Below are positions 55,301 to 63,452 of a stretch of DNA of 64,000 bases, in pieces. Numbering within the stretch: the first letter of the stretch is position 1; the number at the start of each line of letters is the position of its first letter. The stretch is from Nostocoides sp. Its GTDB lineage: Bacteria > Actinomycetota > Actinomycetes > Actinomycetales > Dermatophilaceae. The position numbers were made by a program, and so were the translations under genes. The stretch lies in NCBI GenBank assembly GCA_016716625.1, contig JADJVJ010000001.1, forward strand, positions 682,001-746,000, written 5' to 3'. The notes under the pieces are model-generated. The model was not told the origin of the DNA. It saw only the letters and a list, made by a program, of their open reading frames with translations, and did not search any database.

Positions 55301-56252
55301 GGAGCTCCGCCGGGTTCGGCGCGGCGACATCCCGGGCCGCCCTCTCGATCTCGAGGGCCCTGGCAAGCCGGGCCTCGGCCGCCGTGAGATCGGCGGAGTA
55401 GCCGGCGTGGTTGGCCTTCGTTGTCCGGCGGTTGTGCCGGCGATCGGCGAGGGCCGTACCGAGCACGATGACGGGACCCATCAGGCCGAAGAGCAGGGCT
55501 TGGGGTCCCCACCAGAGGGCCATGACGATGGCCACCGGGAGGGGGAGCAGTCCGGCGAGCCAGGGCAGCCGTGGCGGCGGTGGAGGGTTGGGCGGCGTGG
55601 GCGCCGTGATCACCGGAGCCGGGGGCGGGCCCTCGGTGGCCGGCTCCGGTGTCACGGTGCGTCTGCCCCGGCCGTCCGGCGGACAGCGCAGCCCGGCTCG
55701 CAGGGCGCTCGACAGCCGAACCTCGGTGTCGCCAAGGAGGGCTCTGGAGCCGGCGGTCATGACGGCGCCGCCACTGCCGACGGGGCGGCCGTCGACGACG
55801 CAGCCGTTGGTGGAGGCCAAGTCGTGAACCTCGACCCGTCCCTCCCGAACCGAGAAGGAGGCGTGGTGTCGACTCAGCGACGGATCATCGAGCGCGAGGT
55901 TGCCACCGGCTCGGCCCACGGTGATCACTCCCGCGACGACGGGGACTTGGTGACCGGCATCTGGCCCGCCGGTGACGACGAGGCTGAGGGGACTCGACGC
56001 CGTCGGGCATCGCAACGGCATACCCGCTTCGCCGACCGTGAGCAGCGCCCCGTGAAGAAGCGGGGGTTGGCCCACGAGGTGGTCCTCGGGGAGCCGTCGA
56101 CCGTCGTGGGCGATGACGTCGGCGGGCGTGCCCAGCTCACCGGCAAGCGCGGTACGGAGGTCGGCGACGGAGGCCCCGTCTCGGGCGTGGAGGATGACCT
56201 CGATGGGTTCGGGGCCGCCCATCGGGGTGAGGAGCGAGATCTCGATCTCCAT
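52215..56252 (-). CDS. FHA-FtsK/SpoIIIE ATPase, EssC-like type VII secretion protein
   Basis: 1345 residues. An N-terminal domain (about 1-75) of FHA-like or ubiquitin-like type precedes a clear FHA domain (about 95-175: VGRAGGN, SLSRHHASF, TNGCVVDG). Two membrane segments (about 226-267) follow, then three FtsK-like ATPase modules. Module 1 has GGTTGSGKS near 582 and VVVVDEF. Module 2 has GAAGSGRS near 904 and module 3 GPSRSGRS near 1157; both have Arg for Lys, so may not hydrolyse ATP. This order is that of EssC/EccC, the motor of type VII secretion. No other core component adjoins it. It diverges from the tad operon. Confidence 0.88.
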   Translation of the reverse strand: MEIEISLLTPMGGPEPIEVILHARDGASVADLRTALAGELGTPADVIAHDGRRLPEDHLVGQPPLLHGALLTVGEAGMPLRCPTASSPLSLVVTGGPDAGHQVPVVAGVITVGRAGGNLALDDPSLSRHHASFSVREGRVEVHDLASTNGCVVDGRPVGSGGAVMTAGSRALLGDTEVRLSSALRAGLRCPPDGRGRRTVTPEPATEGPPPAPVITAPTPPNPPPPPRLPWLAGLLPLPVAIVMALWWGPQALLFGLMGPVIVLGTALADRRHNRRTTKANHAGYSADLTAAEARLARALEIERAARDVAAPNPAELLLIALTPARSLWSRTSGSPGWGTARLGRATLPAHTAYEVEGERTHPPLPEAPLTHDFTTHPVLTIAAPAGLAAGVVRCLLGQLVTLSPPSALTICVLGGAAELGWLGRVPHVVDPETAGSSSGQLLVVDLDGHGPAPPGAWVIRCSPGAPPEAGAVLRGRSVGWALCTGGQELPVRVDAVGRWWGERLGRAVAAYAEDGNHARRPSRTLLGITGLVGDCGADGDMLTEALVQRWLTTATVSAPIGVDPTDGREVSIDLDRDGPHLLVGGTTGSGKSEFLRSLVAALALSCPPERVTFVLIDYKGGAAFGECRDLPHTVGLVTDLDDHLADRALTSLGAEVRRRERLLSAAGARDLADYEARRADDPELEPLPRLVVVVDEFRLLVDELPHFVRGMVRLAAVGRSLGVHLILATQRPSGAITPDIRANINGRIAFRVRDAPDSVDILDSPAAAQLSPSCPGTGLLRRPDGELVAFRAATVFSSTARPQPAEPACSVRRRGDPGGRLEDPERHDPDAPSDLHRIVSAARSAAAHLRLTAARRPWLEPLPVRWEPTTSPAGDLPWALIDRPQTQCQETLPWVMPASFVLVGAAGSGRSTAARALVQRLTARRTPAELHIYGVHDGRALAEVDAIPHLGGLFCHDDVRGLRALLRRLHDEVTQREVAGSPGAHPDLLVVIEGWDLLAGGRLAPQWGGITDPLQRLLHRGRAAGMSSLITGDVALGYGPLGRQADEVIALGLDSPADAVALGLPTSARPTTRCPGRGVLLSDHSEVQLAAPPRVAPVATVGPGGPRRLLPVPSSVSSESLQGGGCGTGPAWWLGVGGDHGEPVPWLPEVLGYTVLVSGPSRSGRSTAAASLARQSGGSTMVVSRHPSRSLAAYADARIVSPDEVETLIAAKRSTPRLTVVVDELDAVTGTPLEPVIRELIEVSARDQAQVVLVTESAALGSRMRGLDAELARRGVGLLLHPAADRAAAEALRARDVDGIPSIPGRAALVTPAGTTEVQLLAPTAPPSPPPTSPRPPPDRSGHQ

Positions 56253-56259
56253 GAACGGC

Positions 56260-56265
56260 ACGCTA
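56260..56265 (-). promoter_or_regulatory. -10 box TAGCGT, leaderless start of EssC-like gene
   Basis: On the minus strand TAGCGT ends 7 nt before the ATG at 56252. Confidence 0.5.
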
Positions 56266-56292
56266 GATCCGCTGGGCGACAGCACCCGTGAG

Positions 56293-56301
56293 TTATCCAC
56301 A
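56293..56301 (+). promoter_or_regulatory. TTATCCACA, DnaA-box-like site in the essC/tadA gap
   Basis: Exact DnaA-box match in the 180-bp divergent gap; a second one follows 51 bp later. Confidence 0.5.
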
Positions 56302-56343
56302 TTCGCTGGGTCCGGGGGCCGCGGAGGCGCCCGGCAAGGCAGG

Positions 56344-56352
56344 TTGTCCACA
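56344..56352 (+). promoter_or_regulatory. TTGTCCACA, DnaA-box-like site upstream of tadA
   Basis: Exact match to the actinobacterial DnaA-box consensus, about 80 bp upstream of tadA. It pairs with the TTATCCACA site at 56293 in the same orientation, as at the cpaB-like gene. Confidence 0.5.
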
Positions 56353-56432
56353 ACGCTGCCGGACTGGCCTCGCGGGCCATGCCGGAATGTGCTGTGATGA
56401 GGCCCAGCCGCCACGGTGGGAGCGGCTCTGGC

Positions 56433-57671
56433 ATGGGAGGTGATGTGGACGCCATACGGACGGTCGAGGGTGAGGTGCGCGAACTCATCCGGCGTTCCGG
56501 CCTCGATCCGGCGCGCGACACCACCGAGGTGCGACATCTGGTGCGGGCCGCGCTCAAGGATTACGACGAGCGGTCCATGCACGGCGGGCTGCCGCTCCTC
56601 GCCGACCTCGATGCGGCCGCAAAATCGTTGTGGGACAGCGTTGCTGGGTATGGCGCACTCCAGCAGTACTTCGACGACCCACGCGTTGAGGAGATCTGGA
56701 TCAACGAACCTAGCAAGGTCTTCGTGGCCCGGGACGGCGTTGCCGAACTCACCACGACCCTGCTGACCCACGACGAGGTGCGCGACCTCGTCGAACGGAT
56801 GCTCAAGACCAGTGGCCGCCGGGTCGACCTGTCCTCACCGTTCGTCGATGCGGTCCTCGCCGACGGCTCCCGGCTGCACGTCGTCATCCCCGACATCACC
56901 CGGGACCACTGGTACGTCAACGTCCGCAAGTTCGTCGTCAAGGCCGACTCCCTCGAGGACCTCGTTCGCCTCGGCACGCTCACCACCCAGGCCGCGGCCT
57001 TCCTCGACGCCGCCGTGCACGCCGGGCTCAACATCCTGGTCGCTGGTGGCACCCAGTCCGGGAAGACGACCATGCTCAACTGCCTTGCCGCGGCGGTGCC
57101 TCCCCGCGAACGGATCGTCACCTGTGAGGAGGTCTTCGAACTGCGGATCCCCCACCGGGATGTGGCCGCGATGCAATGCCGGCAGCCCTCGCTCGAGGGC
57201 ACCGGTGAGGTGCCGTTGCGCAGACTGGTCAAGGAGGCGCTGCGGATGCGGCCTTCGCGGATCATCGTCGGTGAAGTGCGTCAGGCCGAGTCCCTCGACC
57301 TCCTCATCGCGCTCAACAGCGGCCTGCCCGGGATGTGCACGGTGCACGCCAACAGTGCCCGCGAGGCGGTGACCAAGATGTGTACTTTGCCGCTCCTCGC
57401 CGGGGAGAACGTGAGCGCCAAGTTTGTCGTGCCGACCGTGGCGACCTCCATCGACATCGTCATCCAGGTGGCCCTGGAGCGGGACGGCTCGCGTCGAGTG
57501 CGCGAGATCCTCGCTGTGCCCGGACGGTGTGAGGGCGATGTCGTCGAAACGGCCGACATCTTTCTACGGCGAGAGGGCGCGCTCGTGCGGGCGGACGGTT
57601 TCCCGCCGCACATAGATCGGTTCGAGCGGGCCGGTTACGACGTGGCATCGCTGTTGGCGGGGCTCGGATGA
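56433..57671 (+). CDS. tadA: TadA/CpaF-type pilus secretion ATPase
   Basis: 412 residues. The N-terminal helical domain is followed by the secretion ATPase: Walker A GGTQSGKTT (about 205-213), ASP/Walker B region SRIIVGEVRQAESLDLL near 272-288, and HANS near 307. It powers Flp pilus assembly. ATG 56433 was chosen; GTG 56445 with a GGGAGG site 4 nt upstream is an alternative. tadB overlaps by 4 nt. Confidence 0.94.
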   Translation: MGGDVDAIRTVEGEVRELIRRSGLDPARDTTEVRHLVRAALKDYDERSMHGGLPLLADLDAAAKSLWDSVAGYGALQQYFDDPRVEEIWINEPSKVFVARDGVAELTTTLLTHDEVRDLVERMLKTSGRRVDLSSPFVDAVLADGSRLHVVIPDITRDHWYVNVRKFVVKADSLEDLVRLGTLTTQAAAFLDAAVHAGLNILVAGGTQSGKTTMLNCLAAAVPPRERIVTCEEVFELRIPHRDVAAMQCRQPSLEGTGEVPLRRLVKEALRMRPSRIIVGEVRQAESLDLLIALNSGLPGMCTVHANSAREAVTKMCTLPLLAGENVSAKFVVPTVATSIDIVIQVALERDGSRRVREILAVPGRCEGDVVETADIFLRREGALVRADGFPPHIDRFERAGYDVASLLAGLG

Positions 57672-58537
57672 CCGGCGTTGTCGTGGGCCTGGGTGTCGGC
57701 CTCGGCGCATTCTTGATCTGGTGGAGTTGCTGGGTCCAGGAGCGGGTGCCCACCCCGCGACAGGGTCGGGTCGGTCCCCTGGCGCGGCTCGGCGACGACA
57801 TCGTCCAGGCGGGGTTCGTCGGGCTGCGTACCCGCGGCCTGCTCGTGGCCGTCGCCATGGCCTTTCTGATCACCTTTGTGGGGGCCTGGGCCTTCGTCGG
57901 GGTGCCGGTCATCGCGCTCTGTTTCGCGGTCTTGATGGGGAGTGCCCCGATTGGTTTCGTGCGGGGAAGGGCTCGCCGTCGGCGGGCCCGTCTGCGCGAC
58001 CTGTGGCCAGATGCGGTGGACAACATCACCTCCGCGGTCCGTGCGGGTATGTCGTTGCCCGAGGCGCTTACCCAACTGGGCGTCCGAGGCCCGGCCGAGT
58101 TGCGGCCCCACTTTGCGGCCTTCGGCGAGGACTACCGGCTCACGGGACGGTTCTCCGACTGTCTCGACCGACTCAAGGAGGCCCTCGCTGACCCGGTCGC
58201 CGACCGGCTCATCGAGTCACTGCGGATCGCGAGAGAAGTCGGTGGCAGCGACCTCGGGCAGCTTCTCCGAACCCTCTCCCGCTTTCTTCGGGATGATGCC
58301 CGGACGCGGGCAGAGCTTGAGGCGCGACAGTCCTGGACGGTCAACGCGGCCAAGCTCGCGGTTGCGGCGCCGTGGCTGGTGTTGCTCATGCTCTCTACCC
58401 GGCCGGAGTCGGTGGCGGCCTACAAATCCCCGACCGGTGCTGCCGTTCTGTTGGCAGGTGCCGCACTCTCCTTGGCCGCCTACTGGCTGATGATCCGACT
58501 GGCACGCCTCGCCGAGGACGAGCGGGTGCTTCGATGA
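57668..58537 (+). CDS. tadB: TadB-like type II secretion F-domain membrane protein
   Basis: 289 residues. Two N-terminal membrane segments (about 3-20 and 58-95), a cytoplasmic T2SSF domain (about 110-230: DLWPDAVDNITSAVRAGMSLPEAL), and two C-terminal membrane segments. It is the platform protein of the Tad pilus with TadC. Coupled to tadA and tadC by ATGA overlaps. Confidence 0.93.
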   Translation: MTGVVVGLGVGLGAFLIWWSCWVQERVPTPRQGRVGPLARLGDDIVQAGFVGLRTRGLLVAVAMAFLITFVGAWAFVGVPVIALCFAVLMGSAPIGFVRGRARRRRARLRDLWPDAVDNITSAVRAGMSLPEALTQLGVRGPAELRPHFAAFGEDYRLTGRFSDCLDRLKEALADPVADRLIESLRIAREVGGSDLGQLLRTLSRFLRDDARTRAELEARQSWTVNAAKLAVAAPWLVLLMLSTRPESVAAYKSPTGAAVLLAGAALSLAAYWLMIRLARLAEDERVLR

Positions 58538-59466
58538 CCCCGCTGGTGCGGACCGGCATCACCCTCGGACTCCTCTGGGGACTCGGGGTGGCGCTGGTCT
58601 GGTGGGGTTTGCCGATGCATCGTCGGCAGGGCCTCGAGGCGCGGGTGCTGCCCTATCTGCGGGATGCTCCGCGACCCAGCGGACTGCTCGTCTCACCGCA
58701 CGGGGCTCGCTCGATCGTCGGCCCGTTGCTCGCGCCCTTGGTCACCGTGCTCTCCCGTGCCGTTGACCGGGTCCTCGGCGGGTCCGACACGGTCCTTCGG
58801 CGCCAGCAGCGCGCCGGGGATGACGCCAATCTCGAACGCTTCCGGGCTCAGCAGGTGCTTGCCGGGGCGGCTGGGGCGGTGCTCGGTGGTGCCCTGGGGA
58901 CCCTGCTTGCGGCCTGGCGCGGGGGTTCGGCTGTGGTCGTCGTGGGACTCGTCGGCGTCGGTGGGGGACTCGGCCTTGTCGGCTGGGACTCCTGGCTTAC
59001 CCGGCGCGCCGAGCGGCGGGAGGCCCGGATGCTCGTCGAGTTCCCGACCATCGCCGAACTGCTCGCGTTGGCCGTCGCCGCCGGGGAGGGCACCGTCGGC
59101 GCCTTGGAGCGCGTCGTGCGGCTCTCCCGTGGGGAGCTGTGCGACGAGCTCAGGCGCACCCTGGCCGATGCCCGGGCCGGCGCCAACCTGCCGACCGCGC
59201 TCCAGGGCCTCGCCGACCGTACCGGTCTGCCCTCGCTCACGCGGTTCGTCGATGGCATCGTCATTGCCGTTCAACGCGGCACTCCGCTTGCGGAGGTCCT
59301 GCGCGCCCAGGCCCAGGACGTCCGTGAGGACAGCAAACGGCTCCTGCTGGAGTCGGCCGGGCGTCAAGAGATCGCCATGATGGTCCCGGTGGTTTTCCTC
59401 ATCCTGCCCGTCACCGTTGTCTTTGCCCTCTTCCCCGGGCTCGCCTTTCTCGACTTCCGTCTCTAA
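58534..59466 (+). CDS. tadC: TadC-like type II secretion F-domain membrane protein
   Basis: 310 residues. An N-terminal membrane segment (about 7-25), a membrane pair about 105-147, the T2SSF domain (about 165-275: FPTIAELLALAVAAGEGTVGALERVV and GTPLAEVLRAQAQDVRED) and a last membrane segment (about 284-306). It is the second platform protein of the Tad pilus. The next gene starts 19 bp downstream behind an AAGGAGG site. Confidence 0.93.
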   Translation: MTPLVRTGITLGLLWGLGVALVWWGLPMHRRQGLEARVLPYLRDAPRPSGLLVSPHGARSIVGPLLAPLVTVLSRAVDRVLGGSDTVLRRQQRAGDDANLERFRAQQVLAGAAGAVLGGALGTLLAAWRGGSAVVVVGLVGVGGGLGLVGWDSWLTRRAERREARMLVEFPTIAELLALAVAAGEGTVGALERVVRLSRGELCDELRRTLADARAGANLPTALQGLADRTGLPSLTRFVDGIVIAVQRGTPLAEVLRAQAQDVREDSKRLLLESAGRQEIAMMVPVVFLILPVTVVFALFPGLAFLDFRL

Positions 59467-59485
59467 CCCAAGGAGGACCTCACCC

Positions 59486-59698
59486 ATGGCTCACCTCATC
59501 GCCGCCAGACAGCGTCTGCTCGACGCGATCGCCGCCGCCGGGACCCGCGCCACCCGCCGGGACGAACGCGGAGACGTGCCCGGCTGGGTGCTCATCACCC
59601 TGATGACCGCTGCTCTGGCGCTCCTGGTCTGGGGACTTGCCAGCGATCGGCTGCAGACGCTCTTCGAAGAGACCTTCGCCAACTTCGGCTTCAACTGA
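59486..59698 (+). CDS. Small Flp-pilin-like protein
   Basis: 70 residues. ERGDVPGWVLITLMTAALALLVWGLA looks like a class III prepilin: Gly before a short hydrophilic start and then a single hydrophobic helix. However, Trp stands where Glu is expected at +5. A perfect AAGGAGG ribosome-binding site 9 nt upstream implies high expression. It takes the pilin position in the operon between tadC and tadE, so it may be the local pilin or a minor subunit. Confidence 0.8.
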   Translation: MAHLIAARQRLLDAIAAAGTRATRRDERGDVPGWVLITLMTAALALLVWGLASDRLQTLFEETFANFGFN

Positions 59699-59709
59699 AC
59701 TCTCGTGTC

Positions 59710-60102
59710 ATGACCTCGTGCCGCGCCCGACGCGACGAGCGTGGTGCGGCGATCGTCGATGTCAGCCTCGTCCTGCCGCTGCTCCTCCTGGTCTTTCTTC
59801 TCGTCCTCCAACTCGGCCTCATCCTGCACGTGCGCAACACCCTCATCGTCAGCGCCGCGGAGGGGGCCCGCGTCGGTGCGCGTGTCGACGCCGAACTCGC
59901 CGACGGGGTCGCCCGGACCGAAGACCTCATCAGTGGAGCCCTCAACGAGGCGTATGCCGCGAACGTCACCTCCCAGCGCGCCACCGTCGGCGGTGTCGCG
60001 GTCGTCGAGGTCACCGTGCAGGCGCCGCTGCCGGTGCTGGCGTTGTTCGGCCCGGAGGCCTCGCTCACGGTGATCGCCCGAGCCTTCGAGGAACGACAGT
60101 GA
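59710..60102 (+). CDS. TadE-family minor pseudopilin
   Basis: 130 residues. DERGAAIVDVSLVLPLLLLVFLLVLQLGLI (about 9-38) is the TadE-like prepilin segment with cleavage expected after Gly, though Asp replaces Glu at +5. A globular beta-rich tail follows. It lies 11 bp after the pilin-like gene and overlaps the next gene by 4 nt. Confidence 0.88.
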   Translation: MTSCRARRDERGAAIVDVSLVLPLLLLVFLLVLQLGLILHVRNTLIVSAAEGARVGARVDAELADGVARTEDLISGALNEAYAANVTSQRATVGGVAVVEVTVQAPLPVLALFGPEASLTVIARAFEERQ

Positions 60103-60575
60103 CCGCGACGGGAACGAGGACCTCGCGTACGGCGTGGCCCCGGCATCGCGGGGAGGGTGGCAGCGCCGTCGTGGAGTTCCTGTTGCTGAGCATCGTCCTG
60201 CTCATCCCGCTGGTCTACCTCACCCTCATGGTCGCCCGGCTGCAGGCGGGCACGTTTGCGACGACGGTGGCCGCGCGGGAGGCGGCGCGGGCGTTCGTCA
60301 CCTCCCCGACCCAGGCGGCCGCGGCGGAGCGCGCCACCGCGGCCGCGGGACTGACCTACGCGAACTTCTCCTTCGAGCCGGAGGAGACCGACCTGGAGAT
60401 CACCTGCACGGCATCACCGTGCCTCCAGCCCGGAGCCACGGTCACCGTGCGGGCCGAGGTCATCGTCCCGCTGCCGCTGATCCCGACCTTCGTTCGCGAT
60501 CTCATCCCGCTCCAGGTGCCGGTGAGCACCGAACACGCCTTCGTCGTCGACCGATTCCGGAGCACCCCGCCATGA
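60099..60575 (+). CDS. TadE/TadF-like minor pseudopilin
   Basis: 158 residues. GEGGSAVVEFLLLSIVLLIPLVYLTLM at about 18-44 has Gly at -1 and Glu at +5, a textbook class III prepilin site. Two Cys (CTASPC near 107-112) may form a disulfide. It starts in the stop of the previous TadE gene and overlaps the next one. Confidence 0.87.
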   Translation: MTATGTRTSRTAWPRHRGEGGSAVVEFLLLSIVLLIPLVYLTLMVARLQAGTFATTVAAREAARAFVTSPTQAAAAERATAAAGLTYANFSFEPEETDLEITCTASPCLQPGATVTVRAEVIVPLPLIPTFVRDLIPLQVPVSTEHAFVVDRFRSTPP

Positions 60576-61018
60576 ACCTCCGGCGCGACGAGGCCGGCTC
60601 GCTGAGTGTCCTCACCCTCTCCCTGGTCATGATCGCCATCGTCCTCATCCTGGGCGGAGGCGGCGTCACTTCGGCCCTGGTGGCGCGGATGCGGCTCATC
60701 GATGCCGCCGACGGTGCCGCGCTGAGCGCCGCCAACGCGCTCGCGGACACGGCATACACCCAGGGGGTGGGCAAGGAGGTGCCGCTCTCCAACGGTGGGG
60801 TGGTCGCAGCGGCCCGGGACTACCTGGCCACCCGGCCGGTGCCGCAGGACATCCTCACCTGGACCCTCGAGCCGCAGACCGGGACCCCCGATGGGCGGAC
60901 CGCGGTCGTCGCGATGAGCGCGACCGTGCAGATCCCGCTGCTCTCGCAGGTGCTCGACGCCTTCGGCGGGTCGGTGACCGTGAGCGTGGTGAGCCGCGCC
61001 CGCGCCGTCGTGCGCTGA
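60572..61018 (+). CDS. TadG-like pilus protein (Rv3654c-like)
   Basis: 148 residues. The N-terminal LRRDEAGSLSVLTLSLVMIAIVLILGGGGV segment resembles TadG-type leaders, followed by DAADGAALSAANALAD, the conserved motif of this group in actinobacteria. It is the last gene of the tad operon; the next gene (prfB) has its own promoter. Confidence 0.85.
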   Translation: MNLRRDEAGSLSVLTLSLVMIAIVLILGGGGVTSALVARMRLIDAADGAALSAANALADTAYTQGVGKEVPLSNGGVVAAARDYLATRPVPQDILTWTLEPQTGTPDGRTAVVAMSATVQIPLLSQVLDAFGGSVTVSVVSRARAVVR

Positions 61019-61046
61019 GGGCCGCGGGCACCCCCGCCCTCTCGCG

Positions 61047-61052
61047 TAGGCT
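61047..61052 (+). promoter_or_regulatory. -10 box TAGGCT, leaderless start of prfB
   Basis: TAGGCT ends 8 nt before the GTG at 61061, 43 bp after the tad operon. Confidence 0.6.
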
Positions 61053-61060
61053 TGTGCCTC

Positions 61061-62170
61061 GTGGCTATCGACTTCGCGAACGAGATCCGAGACCTCCGCA
61101 CGACCATGGCGTCCGTGCGTGAGGTGAGCGACCTCGACCGCCTTCGCGAGACGATCAGCGACCTCGAAACCCAGGCCTCCGACCCGGCCCTCTGGGAGGA
61201 CCAGGAGCGCGCCCAGCAGGTGACCAGCGGCCTCTCCCGCACCAAGGCCGAACTCGAGCGAGTCACCGGGATGGAGGCCCGGATCGACGACCTCGAGGTC
61301 CTCGTCGAGATGGGCGAGGAGGAGCACGACCAGGCCACCCTCGACGAAGCCGCCCGCGAACTGGCCACCATCCGCAAGGCCGTCGGCGAACTCGAGGTCC
61401 GCACCCTGCTCTCCGGCGAATACGACGAGCGCGCCGCCGTGGTCACCATCCGCGCCGGCGCCGGGGGAGTGGACGCCGCCGACTTCGCCGAGATGCTCCT
61501 GCGGATGTACCTGCGCTGGGCCGAACGCCACGGCTACCCCACCAAGGTCATGGACACCTCCTACGCCGAGGAGGCCGGCCTGAAGAGCGCCACCTTCGAG
61601 GTCAACGTTCCCTACGCCTACGGCAACCTCTCCGTCGAGGGCGGCACCCACCGGCTCGTGCGGATCAGCCCGTTCGACAACCAGGGCCGCCGCCAGACGA
61701 GTTTCGCCGCCGTCGAGGTCATCCCGCTCATCGAGCAGACCGACTCCATCGAGATCCCCGAGAACGAGATCAAGGTCGACGTCTTCCGCTCCTCCGGCCC
61801 CGGCGGGCAGAGCGTCAACACCACCGACTCCGCGGTCCGGATGACCCACATCCCCACCGGCATCGTCGTCTCCATGCAGAACGAGAAGTCGCAGATCCAG
61901 AACCGGGCCGCCGCCCTGCGCGTTCTGCAGTCCCGCCTGCTCATCCAGCGCCGCGCCGAGGAAGCCGCCGAGCGCAAGGAACTCGCCGGCGACGTCAAGG
62001 CGAGCTGGGGCGACCAGATGCGCTCCTACGTCCTGCAGCCCTACCAGATGGTCAAGGACCTGCGCACCGAGCACGAAGTGGGCAACCCCGACAAGGTCTT
62101 CGACGGCGACATCGACGAGTTCATCGAGGCCGGTGTTCGCTGGCGCCGCAACCAGGAACGCGAGTCGTGA
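61061..62170 (+). CDS. prfB: Peptide chain release factor 2
   Basis: 369 residues. The SPF stop-codon recognition motif is near 203-205 (ISPFD) and the catalytic GGQ near 247-249 (GPGGQSVN). It reads UGA and UAA. There is no in-frame stop near codon 25, so the programmed frameshift of E. coli prfB is absent, as is usual in actinobacteria. The next gene overlaps by 4 nt. Confidence 0.97.
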   Translation: MAIDFANEIRDLRTTMASVREVSDLDRLRETISDLETQASDPALWEDQERAQQVTSGLSRTKAELERVTGMEARIDDLEVLVEMGEEEHDQATLDEAARELATIRKAVGELEVRTLLSGEYDERAAVVTIRAGAGGVDAADFAEMLLRMYLRWAERHGYPTKVMDTSYAEEAGLKSATFEVNVPYAYGNLSVEGGTHRLVRISPFDNQGRRQTSFAAVEVIPLIEQTDSIEIPENEIKVDVFRSSGPGGQSVNTTDSAVRMTHIPTGIVVSMQNEKSQIQNRAAALRVLQSRLLIQRRAEEAAERKELAGDVKASWGDQMRSYVLQPYQMVKDLRTEHEVGNPDKVFDGDIDEFIEAGVRWRRNQERES

Positions 62171-62700
62171 CCGGTAGCGAGAGTGCGCGACCCGGCGCGA
62201 GCCCCGGCGCGGAGCCCTCCGCACTCGGCTCCGACTGGCAGGCCTGGGCCGCCGACCTCGCCGCGCGGATCACCGCCCTGGCCGACGGCGGCGCGCTCAC
62301 GGTGACCTTCCCACGGCATACCCGGCAAGGGGTCAAGCGCCCGGCCCGCCTCTTCGGGCTCATCCCGCCCTCGTATGCCGACGTCGTCCCCACCCTCACC
62401 CTGACCCGCTCCGAGGACCACCTGCACGGCACCTTCACCGGAAGCGAGTCCATCGGCGGGCTGCTGCCGACGGCCCCGGAGGAGGACGCCGCCCTCGAAG
62501 CGGCCACCTGGCGCAATCCCGGACACAGCCTCGAGCGGGTCTGGTTGCGCTACTGGCCGGACGACGTCGCCCTCCAGCCCTACCTCAGCGCGGCCGACAC
62601 CCATCGGGCCGTCGAGGTTGTCCTGGACACGGCCGCGGTCTTCGGCATCACCGACCCCGCGGATGTCACCGCGGATGTCACCGTGGAGGGCATCGGGTGA
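62167..62700 (+). CDS. Hypothetical protein between prfB and ftsE
   Basis: 177 residues, not recognised with confidence. After a Pro/Ala leader it has WQAWAADLAARITALADGGALTVTF and then two beta-rich stretches with a long helix at the end; the layout resembles secretion-chaperone-like (TY-Chap) folds, but that is speculative. No membrane segment. A direct repeat GCGGATGTCACC occurs twice near the 3' end (62657-62680 area). It starts in the prfB stop (GTGA). Confidence 0.75.
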   Translation: MTGSESARPGASPGAEPSALGSDWQAWAADLAARITALADGGALTVTFPRHTRQGVKRPARLFGLIPPSYADVVPTLTLTRSEDHLHGTFTGSESIGGLLPTAPEEDAALEAATWRNPGHSLERVWLRYWPDDVALQPYLSAADTHRAVEVVLDTAAVFGITDPADVTADVTVEGIG

Positions 62701-62747
62701 GCGGGCGACGCGCCCCATGCCTGACCCGATCCGTCACCTCTGCGACC

Positions 62748-62753
62748 TAGACT
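62748..62753 (+). promoter_or_regulatory. -10 box TAGACT, leaderless start of ftsE
   Basis: TAGACT ends 6 nt before the GTG at 62760; no ribosome-binding site. Confidence 0.55.
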
Positions 62754-62759
62754 CACCGG

Positions 62760-63452
62760 GTGATCCGTTTCGAGAACGTCACGAAGGTCTACCCCAAATC
62801 CGCGCGGGCAGCCCTCGATGACGTGACCCTCGGCATCGATCGCGGTGAGTTCGTCTTCGTCGTCGGACCGTCGGGATCGGGCAAGTCCACCCTGCTTCGC
62901 CTGGCGCTCCGCGAAGAGGCCGCGACCAGCGGAGACGTCCTCGTCGCCGGCCACGACCTCAAGTCGATGTCCATGCGTCAGGTGCCGCGGCTGCGCCGCG
63001 AGATGGGTGCGGTCTTCCAGGACTTCCGGCTCCTGCCGGGCAAGACCGTCTACCAGAACGTCGCCTACGCCTTGCACGTCATCGGCAAGCCGAGCCACCT
63101 CATCCGCCAACTCGTCCCGGAAACCCTGGAGATGGTCGGCCTCGGAGGCAAAGGCGGGCGGCTGCCGCACCAACTCTCCGGTGGCGAACAGCAGCGGGTC
63201 GCCATCGCCCGGGCCGTGGTCAACAAACCGCAGATCCTGCTCTGCGATGAACCCACCGGCAACCTCGACCAGGCCATCAGCTTCGACATCGTCCGCCTTC
63301 TCGACCGGATCAATCGCACCGGGACGACCATCGTCCTGGCCACCCACGACCAGGACATCGTCAACGACATGCGCCGGCGGGTTGTCCAACTCGACGAGGG
63401 GCAGATCGTCCGCGATGAGGCCGAAGCCACCTACCACCGGAGGACCTCGTGA
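62760..63452 (+). CDS. ftsE: Cell-division ABC transporter ATPase FtsE
   Basis: 230 residues. Walker A GPSGSGKST is at about 36-44, the Q-loop VFQDFRLLPG near 85-94, the signature LSGGEQQR near 139-146 and Walker B LLCDEPTG near 160-167. With FtsX it controls peptidoglycan hydrolases at the septum. ftsX overlaps by 4 nt. Confidence 0.97.
   Translation: MIRFENVTKVYPKSARAALDDVTLGIDRGEFVFVVGPSGSGKSTLLRLALREEAATSGDVLVAGHDLKSMSMRQVPRLRREMGAVFQDFRLLPGKTVYQNVAYALHVIGKPSHLIRQLVPETLEMVGLGGKGGRLPHQLSGGEQQRVAIARAVVNKPQILLCDEPTGNLDQAISFDIVRLLDRINRTGTTIVLATHDQDIVNDMRRRVVQLDEGQIVRDEAEATYHRRTS

Noticed and set aside
36187..56352. Replication origin suggested by DnaA-box-like sites
   Set aside because: Sites are few and scattered in gene promoters, with no AT-rich region, dnaA or dnaN nearby.
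61061..61160. Programmed +1 frameshift in prfB
   Set aside because: The frame is continuous from the GTG start with no early in-frame stop.
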